64,000 bases of DNA from positions 1-64,000 of the forward strand of contig CALCLY010000016.1 of assembly GCA_937966555.1 (NCBI GenBank), in the 5' to 3' direction. Each line of letters starts with the position of its first letter. Within the stretch, counting starts at the first letter, position 1. Below, in pieces: positions 18,437 through 29,013 of this stretch. Source of the stretch: CALCLY01 sp900552775 (GTDB lineage Bacteria > Bacillota > Clostridia > UMGS1883 > UMGS1540). The notes beneath the pieces were generated by a model. It did no database searches. It was given only the letters and a program-made list of their open reading frames with translations, and had not been told where the DNA came from. The position numbers were made by a program, and so were the translations under genes.

Positions 18437-20962
18437 TTATTTTGCATAATTTTTAAGCGGTGTCATATCGTCCCAGAGAAATGCTTTAACAGTATTATTG
18501 GCATCGGCATCTACAGTTACGGTAAATGTCTTATCTTCCACACTGCATTCAACAGATTCTAATTTAGCACCAATAAGTCTTGATGTGTTAGCGCCGTCAT
18601 ATACTGCAATTATAAGCTGTGCAGTTTCGCCCTTGCGCAGTCTTCCACTTACAGACGCACTCTTTCCACCTTCAACATCTGAAAGTACTATCTCAGAAAG
18701 ACCATAACCTTTTCCGGATGTAGTAAACGTAATGCTATCTGTTACTGATTCACCAAACATATTGGTCAAGGTGTAATTAACAGTATATTCAGTATTGGGA
18801 TCAAGATAGCGGATATTAGCACTGTTAAATCCGTTGGCATCTATCCATGCCGTTGATTCTGAACCTGCAAAAGTAATTATACTTTCGGCAGGATTGATTC
18901 CTGCTGTGGTCAAAATTTCAACGCCAATTGCTGCATCAACTTCTGAACCATCTGCTGTATCAGATAACAATGCGAATGTAGTTGCCTGTCCATAAAAAAC
19001 ATTATCCATATATACAGTTGTAGCTGTATATGGAATATAATATTCAACAACGGTAATGTTTCTCAAATTATTTGGAATGGGAGTAGCCTCAGAAGTATAG
19101 CTTGTGTTGTCGTCAAGATTAACAACTTTAGCTGTATAAGTTCCTGCTGTCAGGTCAAACTCCAAAGCTATTCTGTGCCATACACCGGAATCTACCTCAC
19201 CAATGTAAGTATCACCGTTTTCTGCATCCTCTAAGGTATATACCTTTCCATTTTTAATTTTAAGTAAATTTCCAAGACTGTTAACATTGCTTCCTGCCAG
19301 GTTGACACCACGTGCCGCAATTATCATATATGATGTATCATCAGTCTTAACATCAAGAGTATATCTTGTGATTTTGTTAGCAGGAATATAATTCATAACC
19401 TCAAATGCAGTTGTACCATCAGTGGTAACTTTCAATGCTTTTCTGCCATCGATTTCAGTGCCGACAGCTATTGCATTATACTCGTGGCTCTGAGCATCAG
19501 CTCTTGCGTTCTGTGTGTACCAACCACCGTTATTATTCTGATAATAATCTACAAGATTATCGTTCAATGTTGTAACATCATCAAAGGTATAAGTGAATTT
19601 TGGTGTGAAGAAATCAGATTCAGCAACCACAAATGAGGAAAGCTTGAAATTGTCATAATAGTTATATACGATACTGTTCTCACTTCCCTGAACAAGGAGA
19701 TCCATACCAGTAACAGCACTTACAGAGCTGTCGCCTGTTGTAGCGTTGTTCTTTATTGTACCATAAAGCACCTTATTTTCTATACCGTTGCTAACTTCAG
19801 CTCTCACCTTTCCTGTGGAAAGCTGTAAATATGCCTTGATTGAATACCACGGAGCTCCTTCGCCGCTTCTGTATTTATACACATATGAATTAAAAGCTGT
19901 ATCGTTTCCAACCTTGATTGTACCGGAAGTTGTAAATGATACAACAGGTGTTTGACCTCCCTCCGGAGTTCTCACGCAAAAGCTACGCTGTATAAGTTGA
20001 TCAGGGAAAAAGGTTTCTGCTTCAAGAAGTACACAGTCATTAGTGAATTTGATGTCACTCATAAATTTTGTTATTTGCCAGTATCTCGAAGAACCACCAT
20101 TTCCGGGAACACCAACCTTGAGTGCCATATCACCTGCACTACGGCTTACATAGCTGATTTCGGATGTGATACCGCTTGTCTGGCCCGCAGTAAAACCTGT
20201 AACTGTCGAATCTGTAGTACTGCAATCATTGAAATCATGATTTTCCACAGTAAATCTATCCAAACCTGTCACACTCACATCATCCAGATAAAATGTTGTT
20301 GACTTCTCCGCATTTCCGGTCGTATTTGATACAAAGTTCAATTGATATAAGTCTGTAATAATAGCATTAGTATCTATACAACGTGATTTTTTTACAGTTC
20401 CGTTATCCAGAGTAAGCTTAACATATCCCTCTGCCATCTGATATTGAATATTTACATCTATCCATTGGTTAACTTCCCATTTAAAGCCAGATACCGGTAC
20501 CAATTTACCGCTTGAAGTTGTGTGATCTTTGATATATGTATCTCCGCTTGTAAACAGTACAATATCAAGTTCCTCGCCTGTTTCACCCTTAAAATAAATT
20601 TTCTTTGCGGAATTCTTGTCAGCCATTTTAATTCGGAAATCAACATTGATTATGCCGGTATCAGCATTAGGTTTAACTTTGTTATTAAGGAATTCTGCCC
20701 TGTAAGCGTGATTAGATATTTTAACCACATTGTTTCCGTCCTCGGAAACAATCTCCGCAGACTGCTGATATTCACTATTATATGTGCCATTACATTGCCA
20801 ACCGTATGCATCTACATTGCCTTGAGTATATTTCGTTCCTTCTTCAAGATGAGAAAAATCCTGAAGTGATAATATCGTGCTATCACCCGAAGCAAAAGAG
20901 AGTGTGGTATGAAGAGATAATACCAGTACTGTACTCAATAAAAAACTAATAATTTTTTTCAT
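18437..20962 (-). CDS. Secreted multi-domain beta-sandwich (LamG/CBM-like) protein
   Basis: An 841-residue protein. Signal peptide about 1-24 (ending SFA). At least three concanavalin-A-like modules follow (about 28-235, 240-450, 455-665), each ending in a TTFYLDDVSV- or TTVYMDNVFY-like strand. A Fn3-like part (about 670-750) and a C-terminal module ending VKAFLWDDMTPLK come last. This tail resembles one seen on clostridial secreted carbohydrate enzymes. No catalytic residues are evident, so polysaccharide binding is likely. It is similar in design to the next gene (20979-22802). Confidence 0.7.
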   Translation of the reverse strand: MKKIISFLLSTVLVLSLHTTLSFASGDSTILSLQDFSHLEEGTKYTQGNVDAYGWQCNGTYNSEYQQSAEIVSEDGNNVVKISNHAYRAEFLNNKVKPNADTGIINVDFRIKMADKNSAKKIYFKGETGEELDIVLFTSGDTYIKDHTTSSGKLVPVSGFKWEVNQWIDVNIQYQMAEGYVKLTLDNGTVKKSRCIDTNAIITDLYQLNFVSNTTGNAEKSTTFYLDDVSVTGLDRFTVENHDFNDCSTTDSTVTGFTAGQTSGITSEISYVSRSAGDMALKVGVPGNGGSSRYWQITKFMSDIKFTNDCVLLEAETFFPDQLIQRSFCVRTPEGGQTPVVSFTTSGTIKVGNDTAFNSYVYKYRSGEGAPWYSIKAYLQLSTGKVRAEVSNGIENKVLYGTIKNNATTGDSSVSAVTGMDLLVQGSENSIVYNYYDNFKLSSFVVAESDFFTPKFTYTFDDVTTLNDNLVDYYQNNNGGWYTQNARADAQSHEYNAIAVGTEIDGRKALKVTTDGTTAFEVMNYIPANKITRYTLDVKTDDTSYMIIAARGVNLAGSNVNSLGNLLKIKNGKVYTLEDAENGDTYIGEVDSGVWHRIALEFDLTAGTYTAKVVNLDDNTSYTSEATPIPNNLRNITVVEYYIPYTATTVYMDNVFYGQATTFALLSDTADGSEVDAAIGVEILTTAGINPAESIITFAGSESTAWIDANGFNSANIRYLDPNTEYTVNYTLTNMFGESVTDSITFTTSGKGYGLSEIVLSDVEGGKSASVSGRLRKGETAQLIIAVYDGANTSRLIGAKLESVECSVEDKTFTVTVDADANNTVKAFLWDDMTPLKNYAK

Positions 20963-20978
20963 TTCATTATCCTCGCTT

Positions 20979-22802
20979 TCATTTTATTTCAATAATCATC
21001 GGAGCTGACAATGACTGCATTGTATCAACTCCATCCCAAACAAATAAGCAGGCCTCGTAGACCCCGGCATCTTCTGGTAGAGGAAGACTTACATAAATAT
21101 CTGTCTGCTCACCTCCAAACACATCCTTCGAAGCAGTAAGATCAATCATCTCTCCTGTTTCTTTGTTATAAATTGCCAATAAAAGTGTAATATCATATGA
21201 TTCTTCATCGGTAGAATAGGCACTAATATTTCCAACTACCGCAGAGGAATCCGTTGTTAAATTATGTTTGTATAAAACAGTCTGCTTCTTTGTAAGAAAG
21301 CTTCCTGCCACAGATAAATTATCATCGCCAAGACCTATGGCTTCAAACATATAAAACTTTCCAAAATCCAAAGGCGTTGCAAGGTTAAGAATCACTTTGT
21401 CATTATTGATTTCATATCCGTTAAAACATGACTCTCTGCCATTGAGCATAAATTTTGCCCCCAAAAGATCTTGTGCATTAACACTGCCGCTAAAAGTGAT
21501 GGTTATACAATCTATCGATGCATTCACCAAATCATAATTGGGATTTATGTCACAAACACCGAAACTCTGCTCAGTACCTATGTATACATTATCCACCCAG
21601 AGAGTGTAGGTCGCCGTTTTACTGCTGGGTGTGTAAATATCAAATCGCGATACCGATACAACATCACCGGGAATCGGTATGGTCTCAGTGAAATCTACAT
21701 CACTTCCATCAACAGTAACACTGCAAGTTCCTGCTTCAGAATCAAAATTTATCTTAAATCTGTACCAAACATCCGGGTTCAGCGTTACGCTCGCATCGCC
21801 TACAGTCAACTTTCCGTTCGCATCCATTTTGACAAAGAACAAATCCTTCTTTAGTATTTTTTCTGCGTTGTATCCTCTTATGCCTATTTGTACCCCGGAA
21901 CCGTCTGATCGCTTAAGATCAAATTCTATAGCGCTTTTGCCCGTAAGATATGGACTTGGTATATTCCTTACCATTTCAAAAGCCTTAGTTCCGTCACTCA
22001 CCAGCTTAACTGCATTGCCCGAGCTATCCGCATCACTTACGCCAAATGCTTTTCCTTCCTCGCCATTAACAAATGCCCATTTGGTGGGTGGTGTTATCCC
22101 ATCACTTGCCGTATAATTTTCAAAATCATATCTTTCGCCCGATGACGAAGTAAACGCAGCGGGAATATAATCAAATGCTCCCACATACACATCATCTACA
22201 TAGGTTGTTGACGGGTTTGCGGTCTTATAAACATAAAAGTTTATTCTTTTTATTCCACTCTGTTCACTTCTCGCACAATTACCGCTGCCGGATACTTTAG
22301 TACCAGAAGCACTCATTGTTATTCTTACGTCGCCTGTAGAAGGTACATAAACAATAGCTATGTCATACCACTTTCCGGTTGCAAAGGTCATTCCATCAAC
22401 ATTAGAACTACCGATTTTGACTTTGCCTTCGTTGGTAAATGTCACGATAATATATTCAGCCGAAGAGCTTTTGACATATATTTGTCGGCTACCGTTCATA
22501 TCCGCAAAGTTTGCAGAAAAGCGAAGCAGAATTGACTTTGTAGCACCGGCAGTCGCTGTAAAATCGTAGAAAAATTCGTTTGCACTTTCGCTTGATGTTG
22601 TCAGCATCAGACTTTTTCCACGCTCTGTATCTGCAACAGATGCAGTATAGCTTCTCAATGTCCACGGGGATTTAACTCCTGTTGTCCAGTCTTCAAAGTC
22701 AGTATATGCAACAGCATCATCAATTGCACATACATTTGGAATGCAAAATAAGAGCATCATCAAAATTGCAAGAAGATGAGTAGAAATTCTTTTTAATCTC
22801 AT
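20979..22802 (-). CDS. Secreted beta-sandwich protein, relative of its neighbour
   Basis: A 607-residue protein. Signal peptide about 1-26 (ending VCA). Two concanavalin-like modules (about 30-210 with TTYVDDVYVGAF; about 215-410 with YTLWVDNVYIG) and a Big/Fn3-like strand region follow. The C-terminal module has ACLFVWDGVDTMQSLSAPM, matching the tail of the preceding protein. A non-catalytic surface or secreted glycan-binding role is inferred. The genes are separated by 16 bases and probably derive from a common module set. Confidence 0.7.
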   Translation of the reverse strand: MRLKRISTHLLAILMMLLFCIPNVCAIDDAVAYTDFEDWTTGVKSPWTLRSYTASVADTERGKSLMLTTSSESANEFFYDFTATAGATKSILLRFSANFADMNGSRQIYVKSSSAEYIIVTFTNEGKVKIGSSNVDGMTFATGKWYDIAIVYVPSTGDVRITMSASGTKVSGSGNCARSEQSGIKRINFYVYKTANPSTTYVDDVYVGAFDYIPAAFTSSSGERYDFENYTASDGITPPTKWAFVNGEEGKAFGVSDADSSGNAVKLVSDGTKAFEMVRNIPSPYLTGKSAIEFDLKRSDGSGVQIGIRGYNAEKILKKDLFFVKMDANGKLTVGDASVTLNPDVWYRFKINFDSEAGTCSVTVDGSDVDFTETIPIPGDVVSVSRFDIYTPSSKTATYTLWVDNVYIGTEQSFGVCDINPNYDLVNASIDCITITFSGSVNAQDLLGAKFMLNGRESCFNGYEINNDKVILNLATPLDFGKFYMFEAIGLGDDNLSVAGSFLTKKQTVLYKHNLTTDSSAVVGNISAYSTDEESYDITLLLAIYNKETGEMIDLTASKDVFGGEQTDIYVSLPLPEDAGVYEACLFVWDGVDTMQSLSAPMIIEIK

Positions 22803-22828
22803 ACACCTTATACCTCCTTATATATTTT

Positions 22829-23275
22829 TCATTGCCAATTTTCTATTGGAATTATCTGAGATGTTTGACCAGCATATTCTGATGGTGTAAACTCCACTGC
22901 AATTGTCAAATTTTCTACATTTTCAAAACAAATGGCAAGCTTTCGAAAAGTAGTGTTTGCATTTTGTGAAGAATTCTGCGGCGATGTTGGAAGAGGCTGT
23001 GCGTCCATTACTGAAAAACTACCGTCACCACTCAGCAGTCTGGCATATACGGTAATACCTCCATTTGTAAGTGTTGCTGTTTTACCATCATCAGAAATGG
23101 TTACATCTGCCTGTGTATGCATAAACCACCATACATCTGACGGAAGCAAAAAACTTATTTCATCCTGCACAAGAACTGCCTGACGGTTATTGTGCAACTT
23201 GATTGCCCTCAAAATACTTTTAGCATCTTCCTGGTATGCCTGAGTCATATCACACACCGCTAAAGCAAAGAAGCA
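22829..23275 (-). pseudogene. C-terminal fragment of a second heparinase-like protein
   Basis: About 145 residues paralogous to the middle of the next gene. The shared parts are DMTQAY against DMTSAY, VQDEISFLLPSDVWWFMHT against IQDEIHTKAPSEIYWFMHT, and GSFSVMDAQPLPTSP against GSFSVMDAVPLPTSP. Homology begins abruptly near 23272 (ALAVCDMT) and includes no catalytic domain. A GTG at 23257 could start a 142-residue peptide, but it is best read as the leftover of a tandem gene copy. It stops at IIPIENWQ, and the sibling continues. Confidence 0.7.
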
Positions 23276-23318
23276 AAATTATTGTTTTCTTTATCATACA
23301 ACACCCCATAACTTTGTT

Positions 23319-26300
23319 TTATTGATTTTCAGGTCCATATGCGGCAAATTCGGTAACTGAGTTCCAATTCCCAACAGAAGTTCCTTTACAATCAATTTTT
23401 ATGTATCTTCCAAGCTGCGGAGTGATTGGAAAGATTTCCTTTTCAAGTGTTTCTCCTGATGTTTCGCCACTGTAACAGAAGTTCCAGTTTTCTCCATCTT
23501 CCGACACATATACATCGAAATACTGGCGTCTTCCATCCTGACTCACATCCTGATATACTGCAAGACCAACATGCGAAATTTTATACGAATTGCCAAGATC
23601 GTACACAATGTCAGATCTGCCATACGCTGACCAACGGGTATCCAGATGTCCGTCAAGAGTATTCATTGGAATATTTTCAGGTTGTGGAACACTGCTTGCC
23701 TCCACACCGGATATACTCAATTGCTTTGTGCCTGCAGGACCTTTGGTAAGAATTTCTTTATCAATACGAATCACATAACTGTTTTTAAAATTCTCATCCT
23801 CCTTAGAGGCTGCTGTTACTACTGCATAGCCGGGAAGGTCGTCGGGCATTTTAACAGTAACATTACCGCTGTCCGCCTTACCGTTAATCTCAGGCATCGG
23901 TTCTCCGTCTTTAACGCGGTACACATAGCTAAGTACATCAGGATCAAAGCCTTCTATTGTTGCATCATTTATTGTAATCTCATCAAGCTTAGGTGCTTCG
24001 CCTGATATTGCTGCATCTAAAGTCCACTCATCAAGAGGTACTACCTCCGGAGTATACATATCTTCTATGCTCATTCCCGGTATACCAAACGAAAAGGCAA
24101 CAGGAATTGTCAAATCAGTAACATTTTCCGCACGGAAAACCAGCTTTTTAAATCCAAGATTTAAGTTCTGCTTTGGATTATTGGGAGATGTTGGAAGCGG
24201 AACAGCATCCATAACAGAAAAGCTTCCCACTGTTTCATCCAATAGATATACATACATATCTCTGTATTTACCGCCTATTTTTGCACTCTTTCCATCATCT
24301 GCAACTGTAATATCTCTGTCTGTGTGCATAAACCAATATATTTCCGATGGTGCTTTAGTGTGAATTTCGTCCTGAATGATTATCATAGAACGACCATTGG
24401 TAAGTTTATATCCGCGTTTCACACTTGATGCTTTGTCAACATATGCTGATGTCATGTCCATCACAGCAAGTGCACATCCGGAATTGCTTTCAAAGCGATC
24501 CACTATAGCATCTCCGGAGAGAAGCTGTCCACCGCTTTTATCGGGATTAATTACAAGAACATTATGCCCCTCTGCACGATTACGGTAAAGATTCCATGTG
24601 CTGTCACCAAGATTATAGTTTTCACTTCCTAAATCATGAACATAACGTGTGCCATAAGCATCTATTATAAACTGACCTATATCCATATGACCATGATATA
24701 CATTGACCTTACCTGCATGTATGGCAAGATATATGGAGCTTTCATCTATCCAGTTACTTCTCATAACAGCCACTTCTGTGTCCCTGAAATAATAATCATT
24801 TCGGAGCTCAGCACTGTTGTCTGACATTTTATGATAGTTATACCATATAAGGTCACGCAATTTACCCGGTGTGTTTTCTTTTATCATATTGTCAATCCTA
24901 AGCTGTGCCAAAGCGGTATCGTTAGTTTTATCAGCAATAAAAAACATAGTTGGGGAGCTTATTCTGTCTGCCGAGCCATCGTGGAAGTTGAACATACCGC
25001 CTGACGAAGTAAGAGCATTGATATAATAAGCTGTATCAGCTACTCCCGGAGTATCAATATAACCAAAAGTATCTCCATACACGGAATCGAGCGATGCAAC
25101 AAAATCTATATAATAATTTGTAGCATATTCCCAATACCCGGGACCTTCATACCATGCACCGTCTGGAGCATACAGAAGAATAGCTTTCTTTATAAGCTCC
25201 ATTCCTGCATCAAACACTTTTTCCGAAAGCTGTGGCTCTTCATCTGCTATAGCCATAGCCGCTATCAGCGTACCGCCATTACACACAAGATTCCAGTTGT
25301 CGGCAACAGGAGACTGAGCCCATTTGAAAGAACGTTTTCTTTCTGCAACATTGTTATGGTCTTCCATGACCTGATCAAGCCCCAATCTGCAAAGGGCATT
25401 TCTTACTGTGTCTCTCTGCGACTGTGACATATAGTTATACAGCCAGTCATACCCGATGGCAACAGCCTCGCTCATTTCAGCTGTGTCAAGAAAATGATAT
25501 GGATTCCAATCTTTAAACGAACATACATTTTCCATCTCCGAGTATGCTTTGTCTGCATATTTTGTCTCGCCCGATATAAGATACGCAAAGGCAAGAGTCT
25601 GTATGCGGTCTCTTGCGGCTCTGGATACGGTAAGCAATCTGATTCCGTCAGGAAGTTCATATTTTAAAGGTTCATTACCGAGCATCTCGTCGGCTCTGCT
25701 TACTACTCTCTCATACCATTGTGCCATCAATTCATTAGTAGCTATACCATTTTTTATATCATTTATTTTTTCGTTATTTATTAAAAGTCTCGGATGTCCG
25801 TTTCCCGGATATTTCTGCTCTATAGTATCTACCATCCATTTACCGCTTGGAGTACGAAATATCATATCGGAGGCGAGCTTTCTGAACACAGGTAAATCTT
25901 CTCTGAAGTTAAAGAAATTGTCCCTATCTGCAATAACAATCATACCACTTTTTTCATATGTTACTTTTTTACCCATGCCTTCCGATATTGCCCTTATTGG
26001 AACAAACATCCTGTTTTCCTTAATTCGAGGTGGTGCATCAAGCTGTTTTTCCTCACCATCCAGAATATATGCTGTATTACCCTCGGTAAACACAAGCTTA
26101 TGAACACTATCAGAAATCACAACACTTTTTGCTGATTCATCATACTGCACTTCTTTGCCTCCATCAAGGCTCTCTGCAACAAACCTGATTGGTACAAACG
26201 AGCGACCGTTTTCCACATATACTTTAACATTAGGATTATCACTATCAAGCATTTCAACTTCGCCATCAACCGCATATGTATTCTGACCAACGTACAGTGC

Positions 26301-27068
26301 AACAGTATCTTGCATATATTCACGCATACTTGTTTCATCAGCAATACCTGTAGGATCAACTTCAACGCTTGATTGCTCCCTGACCTCATAACCCAATTGT
26401 TCATACTTGAAAATGGGTTGCTCTGAATCATAACTCTTGAAATTATCAAAGTATATTATAGGCTTAGATCCACCGGCCGCAAGCTGATAAAGATGGAATC
26501 TAAACAAGCTTATTCCGTTAAAATCAGCCGAAGTAGAAATTCCGGAAGCTTTTTTTCGATGGTCAACATATACATCAGCCTTTCCGTCTGCTAATGATAA
26601 AACTGCACATATTTTGTAGGTTTTGCCCATAACAAGCGGTGTGATGACAGAATTATCAGCTGCACAAAGATCACCATTTTTGGTAATATGCATTAATTCA
26701 ATCTCAACATTGCTTGTATCCTTGAAGCATAAAAGCAGATTTCCGTTCCCGAATTTTTCAATATTTATATCAAATTCACACACAAAATAATCAATTGCCT
26801 GTGTCACTTGAAATTGATAAAACATATCTTCCTTACCCATATTCTCATATTTAAGCCATTTATTTGCAGTTCCGGGCTCTGCCTCAACAGTAATTTTATT
26901 ACTTTTGGGTGTGCTGATTCCGACAGACGGTACCGCGCCCATGCTGTCTGCAGAAAAATCTGATTCAAAAGAAATCATAATCTCCTTGATTTTTTCATTT
27001 TCCGAAGCATAAGCTGCATTAACTGTAAGCATTGCAATACCCAAAAGAATAGCCACAAATTTCCTCAT
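23319..27068 (-). CDS. Secreted heparinase II/III / alginate-lyase-type multi-domain enzyme
   Basis: A 1,249-residue protein. Signal peptide about 1-21 (ending AYA). A concanavalin-like module (about 25-215) is followed by a copper-amine-oxidase-N-type stalk (about 250-380; RSFVPIRFVAESL and RMFVPIRAISEGM). An alpha-toroid lyase domain (about 420-700) and a beta-sheet domain with YHGHMDIGQFIID (about 795-810) follow, then a beta linker and a C-terminal discoidin (F5/8C) module (about 1110-1245). This layout suits a uronate-containing polysaccharide lyase, acting outside the cell. The exact PL family is not determined. It is the main depolymerase of the island. Confidence 0.75.
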   Translation of the reverse strand: MRKFVAILLGIAMLTVNAAYASENEKIKEIMISFESDFSADSMGAVPSVGISTPKSNKITVEAEPGTANKWLKYENMGKEDMFYQFQVTQAIDYFVCEFDINIEKFGNGNLLLCFKDTSNVEIELMHITKNGDLCAADNSVITPLVMGKTYKICAVLSLADGKADVYVDHRKKASGISTSADFNGISLFRFHLYQLAAGGSKPIIYFDNFKSYDSEQPIFKYEQLGYEVREQSSVEVDPTGIADETSMREYMQDTVALYVGQNTYAVDGEVEMLDSDNPNVKVYVENGRSFVPIRFVAESLDGGKEVQYDESAKSVVISDSVHKLVFTEGNTAYILDGEEKQLDAPPRIKENRMFVPIRAISEGMGKKVTYEKSGMIVIADRDNFFNFREDLPVFRKLASDMIFRTPSGKWMVDTIEQKYPGNGHPRLLINNEKINDIKNGIATNELMAQWYERVVSRADEMLGNEPLKYELPDGIRLLTVSRAARDRIQTLAFAYLISGETKYADKAYSEMENVCSFKDWNPYHFLDTAEMSEAVAIGYDWLYNYMSQSQRDTVRNALCRLGLDQVMEDHNNVAERKRSFKWAQSPVADNWNLVCNGGTLIAAMAIADEEPQLSEKVFDAGMELIKKAILLYAPDGAWYEGPGYWEYATNYYIDFVASLDSVYGDTFGYIDTPGVADTAYYINALTSSGGMFNFHDGSADRISSPTMFFIADKTNDTALAQLRIDNMIKENTPGKLRDLIWYNYHKMSDNSAELRNDYYFRDTEVAVMRSNWIDESSIYLAIHAGKVNVYHGHMDIGQFIIDAYGTRYVHDLGSENYNLGDSTWNLYRNRAEGHNVLVINPDKSGGQLLSGDAIVDRFESNSGCALAVMDMTSAYVDKASSVKRGYKLTNGRSMIIIQDEIHTKAPSEIYWFMHTDRDITVADDGKSAKIGGKYRDMYVYLLDETVGSFSVMDAVPLPTSPNNPKQNLNLGFKKLVFRAENVTDLTIPVAFSFGIPGMSIEDMYTPEVVPLDEWTLDAAISGEAPKLDEITINDATIEGFDPDVLSYVYRVKDGEPMPEINGKADSGNVTVKMPDDLPGYAVVTAASKEDENFKNSYVIRIDKEILTKGPAGTKQLSISGVEASSVPQPENIPMNTLDGHLDTRWSAYGRSDIVYDLGNSYKISHVGLAVYQDVSQDGRRQYFDVYVSEDGENWNFCYSGETSGETLEKEIFPITPQLGRYIKIDCKGTSVGNWNSVTEFAAYGPENQ

Positions 27069-27137
27069 TCAAATCTCTCCATTCTAATCAGTGTTTGATT
27101 TAGTTATAGAATTCATATCATAATCTGACATTGAATT

Positions 27138-28013
27138 TCACTTATTTGAAACAAGTATTCCAATGCAAATCAGAAAGAATGAACTTAAATATTGAATACT
27201 AAACACATTTTCTCCAAGTATCAGTGCACCAAAAATACAAGCAAACATCGGCTCAGCAAATTTGATAATGAAAAGCTTTGAAAGCTCTCCTTTTTTTACA
27301 ATAGAATACCATATGCAATAGCTGAATATCGAAGCTAAACATATATAAACAATAATTAATGTCGACTTATCAAAAACCAATTTCATATTTCCGCCAAGCA
27401 GAGTGCCGACAGTAAGTAATACTATACCACCAAAAAGCTGTGATACTCCGGTTGATGTGACAGGGTTTACTGTTTTAAAAACCCTTTTACTTATTATATT
27501 TGAAACCACCGTGCAAAAGGATGCAGCTATAATAAGAATGTCTCCCCAGCCAAATCCTATGCCGTCTGAGCCGGAATTAATAACAACTATTCCGGAAAAA
27601 CCCAGGACTGCTCCCAAGAGCTTTTTAACATTTGGCTTATCATCTTTGAAAAACAAAAAAGAGAAACAAACATAGAATAATACTCCAACCTGCTTTAAGA
27701 TAGCAGTTTTTGAGCTTGCTACAAATTGCATAGCGGTGTAAGTAAAGCCGTAATGCAAAACTATTGCAACTACACCCGACAGTAAAATCGGTACTATTGC
27801 CGGTTTTACAGGAATATATGAGTGTCGGTCTTTTATAAAACTGTATAAGCAAACAACTATACCGCAGATTGTAAATCTCACGCCGGCAAACAACAATATA
27901 TCTGCCGTCGACTCAATGGAATATGCACTGTATCCAAGCTTGACCATAGGGAACAGGCTTCCCCATAAGAGCATTACCAAAAGCGCCCAAAACACACTTT
28001 TACCCTTATTCAT
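27138..28013 (-). CDS. EamA/DMT-family transporter
   Basis: A 291-residue protein with about ten hydrophobic helices in two EamA repeats (about 5-140 and 150-288). Typical pieces are LWGSLFPMVKLGYSAY near the start and FAEPMFACIFGALILGE in the second repeat. DMT proteins move small metabolites across the membrane, often outward. The start overlaps the end of the quinone-oxidoreductase-like gene by 8 bases, so the two are coupled. The substrate is unknown. Its place in a sugar island suggests a sugar-derived metabolite, which is inference. Confidence 0.85.
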   Translation of the reverse strand: MNKGKSVFWALLVMLLWGSLFPMVKLGYSAYSIESTADILLFAGVRFTICGIVVCLYSFIKDRHSYIPVKPAIVPILLSGVVAIVLHYGFTYTAMQFVASSKTAILKQVGVLFYVCFSFLFFKDDKPNVKKLLGAVLGFSGIVVINSGSDGIGFGWGDILIIAASFCTVVSNIISKRVFKTVNPVTSTGVSQLFGGIVLLTVGTLLGGNMKLVFDKSTLIIVYICLASIFSYCIWYSIVKKGELSKLFIIKFAEPMFACIFGALILGENVFSIQYLSSFFLICIGILVSNK

Positions 28014-29013
28014 TACACACCCTCAAAACCACTTTTCCTATGTTTTCGCCTCTTTCCAAAATATCCTGCGCCTCATTCGCCTGTTCAAACGGCAGAATTT
28101 TATACACAGAAGGCTGAATTTCTCCATTTTCCAACTTAGGCCATACCTTTTCAACAAGTTCGGTCAAAAGCTTAGCTTTATATTCGGAGCTTCTCTTCCG
28201 AAGCATACTTCCAACCAGGTGAAGTCCTTTGGTAAGCAGTGGTCTCAACAGCACTTTGCTCTCGGTTCCGGCAAGGGTGGAGATAACTATCCAATAACCG
28301 CCCTCTGCCATATAAGGCAGACTTTTACCGAGTGTTTCCCCGCACAAGCAATCCATCGAAACATTGACCGGATTACCGTTCTCTTCCTCGCATTGGAGAA
28401 CACTCGACACATCTTCGCGCGTGGAATTTATTATAACATCAGCACCAAGAGGTTTGATTTTTTCTGCAATATCGTCAGAAAGCACAGAAGTAATCACCCT
28501 TGCACCAAAAGCCTTGGCCATGGGAATAGCAACACTGGCAAGTCCACTTGCTCCTGCAGGAATAAAGGCAGTTTGTCCCTTTTGCAGTTTTCCTTCAAAA
28601 AACAAATTCAAATACGAGGTGGCATATGCTTCAGGAAGAGCCGAGGCTTCTTCAAAACTCAGATTTTTCGGCATGGGCATCACCATACCCACAGGAGCAC
28701 ATACATATTCGGCATAACCGCCTCCTCCAAGAAGAGCACAAACCTTATCGCCAATTTTAAAATTTGCACCATCTATAGCCTCATTACTCATCCCTGCAAT
28801 TACACCCGCAACTTCAAGACCGGGCCATTCGGGCCAGCCCTTTGGTGACGGATAGGTTCCTTTTCTTTGGAGAAGATCTGCCCTGTTTATGCCTATGGCA
28901 TGTACTTTTATGAGCACCTCGCCGCTTTTTGGCGACGGCATCTCCACTTCAGACATTACAAGTTTTTCATTTTTAACAAGCATCACTTTCATACAAACAC
29001 CTCTTTCTGTCAA
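28006..29013 (-). CDS. Zinc-type alcohol dehydrogenase / NADPH:quinone oxidoreductase (PIG3-like)
   Basis: A 335-residue MDR-superfamily protein. The GroES-like domain (about 1-120) has GINRADLLQRKGTYP and PGLEVAGVI, typical of the PIG3/quinone-oxidoreductase branch, which lacks the catalytic zinc ligands. The Rossmann domain (about 125-280) has GASGLASVAIPMAKAFGA for NADP. The length is normal. It would reduce a reactive carbonyl or quinone in the cytosol. It follows the broken amidohydrolase and precedes the DMT transporter with an 8-base overlap. The link to sugar breakdown is only by context. Confidence 0.82.
   Translation of the reverse strand: MTERGVCMKVMLVKNEKLVMSEVEMPSPKSGEVLIKVHAIGINRADLLQRKGTYPSPKGWPEWPGLEVAGVIAGMSNEAIDGANFKIGDKVCALLGGGGYAEYVCAPVGMVMPMPKNLSFEEASALPEAYATSYLNLFFEGKLQKGQTAFIPAGASGLASVAIPMAKAFGARVITSVLSDDIAEKIKPLGADVIINSTREDVSSVLQCEEENGNPVNVSMDCLCGETLGKSLPYMAEGGYWIVISTLAGTESKVLLRPLLTKGLHLVGSMLRKRSSEYKAKLLTELVEKVWPKLENGEIQPSVYKILPFEQANEAQDILERGENIGKVVLRVCNE

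Noticed and set aside
27916..28848. Plus-strand open frame of 310 codons
   Set aside because: It lies antisense to the DMT transporter and oxidoreductase genes, which have clear family motifs. Its translation has no domain and an odd composition.
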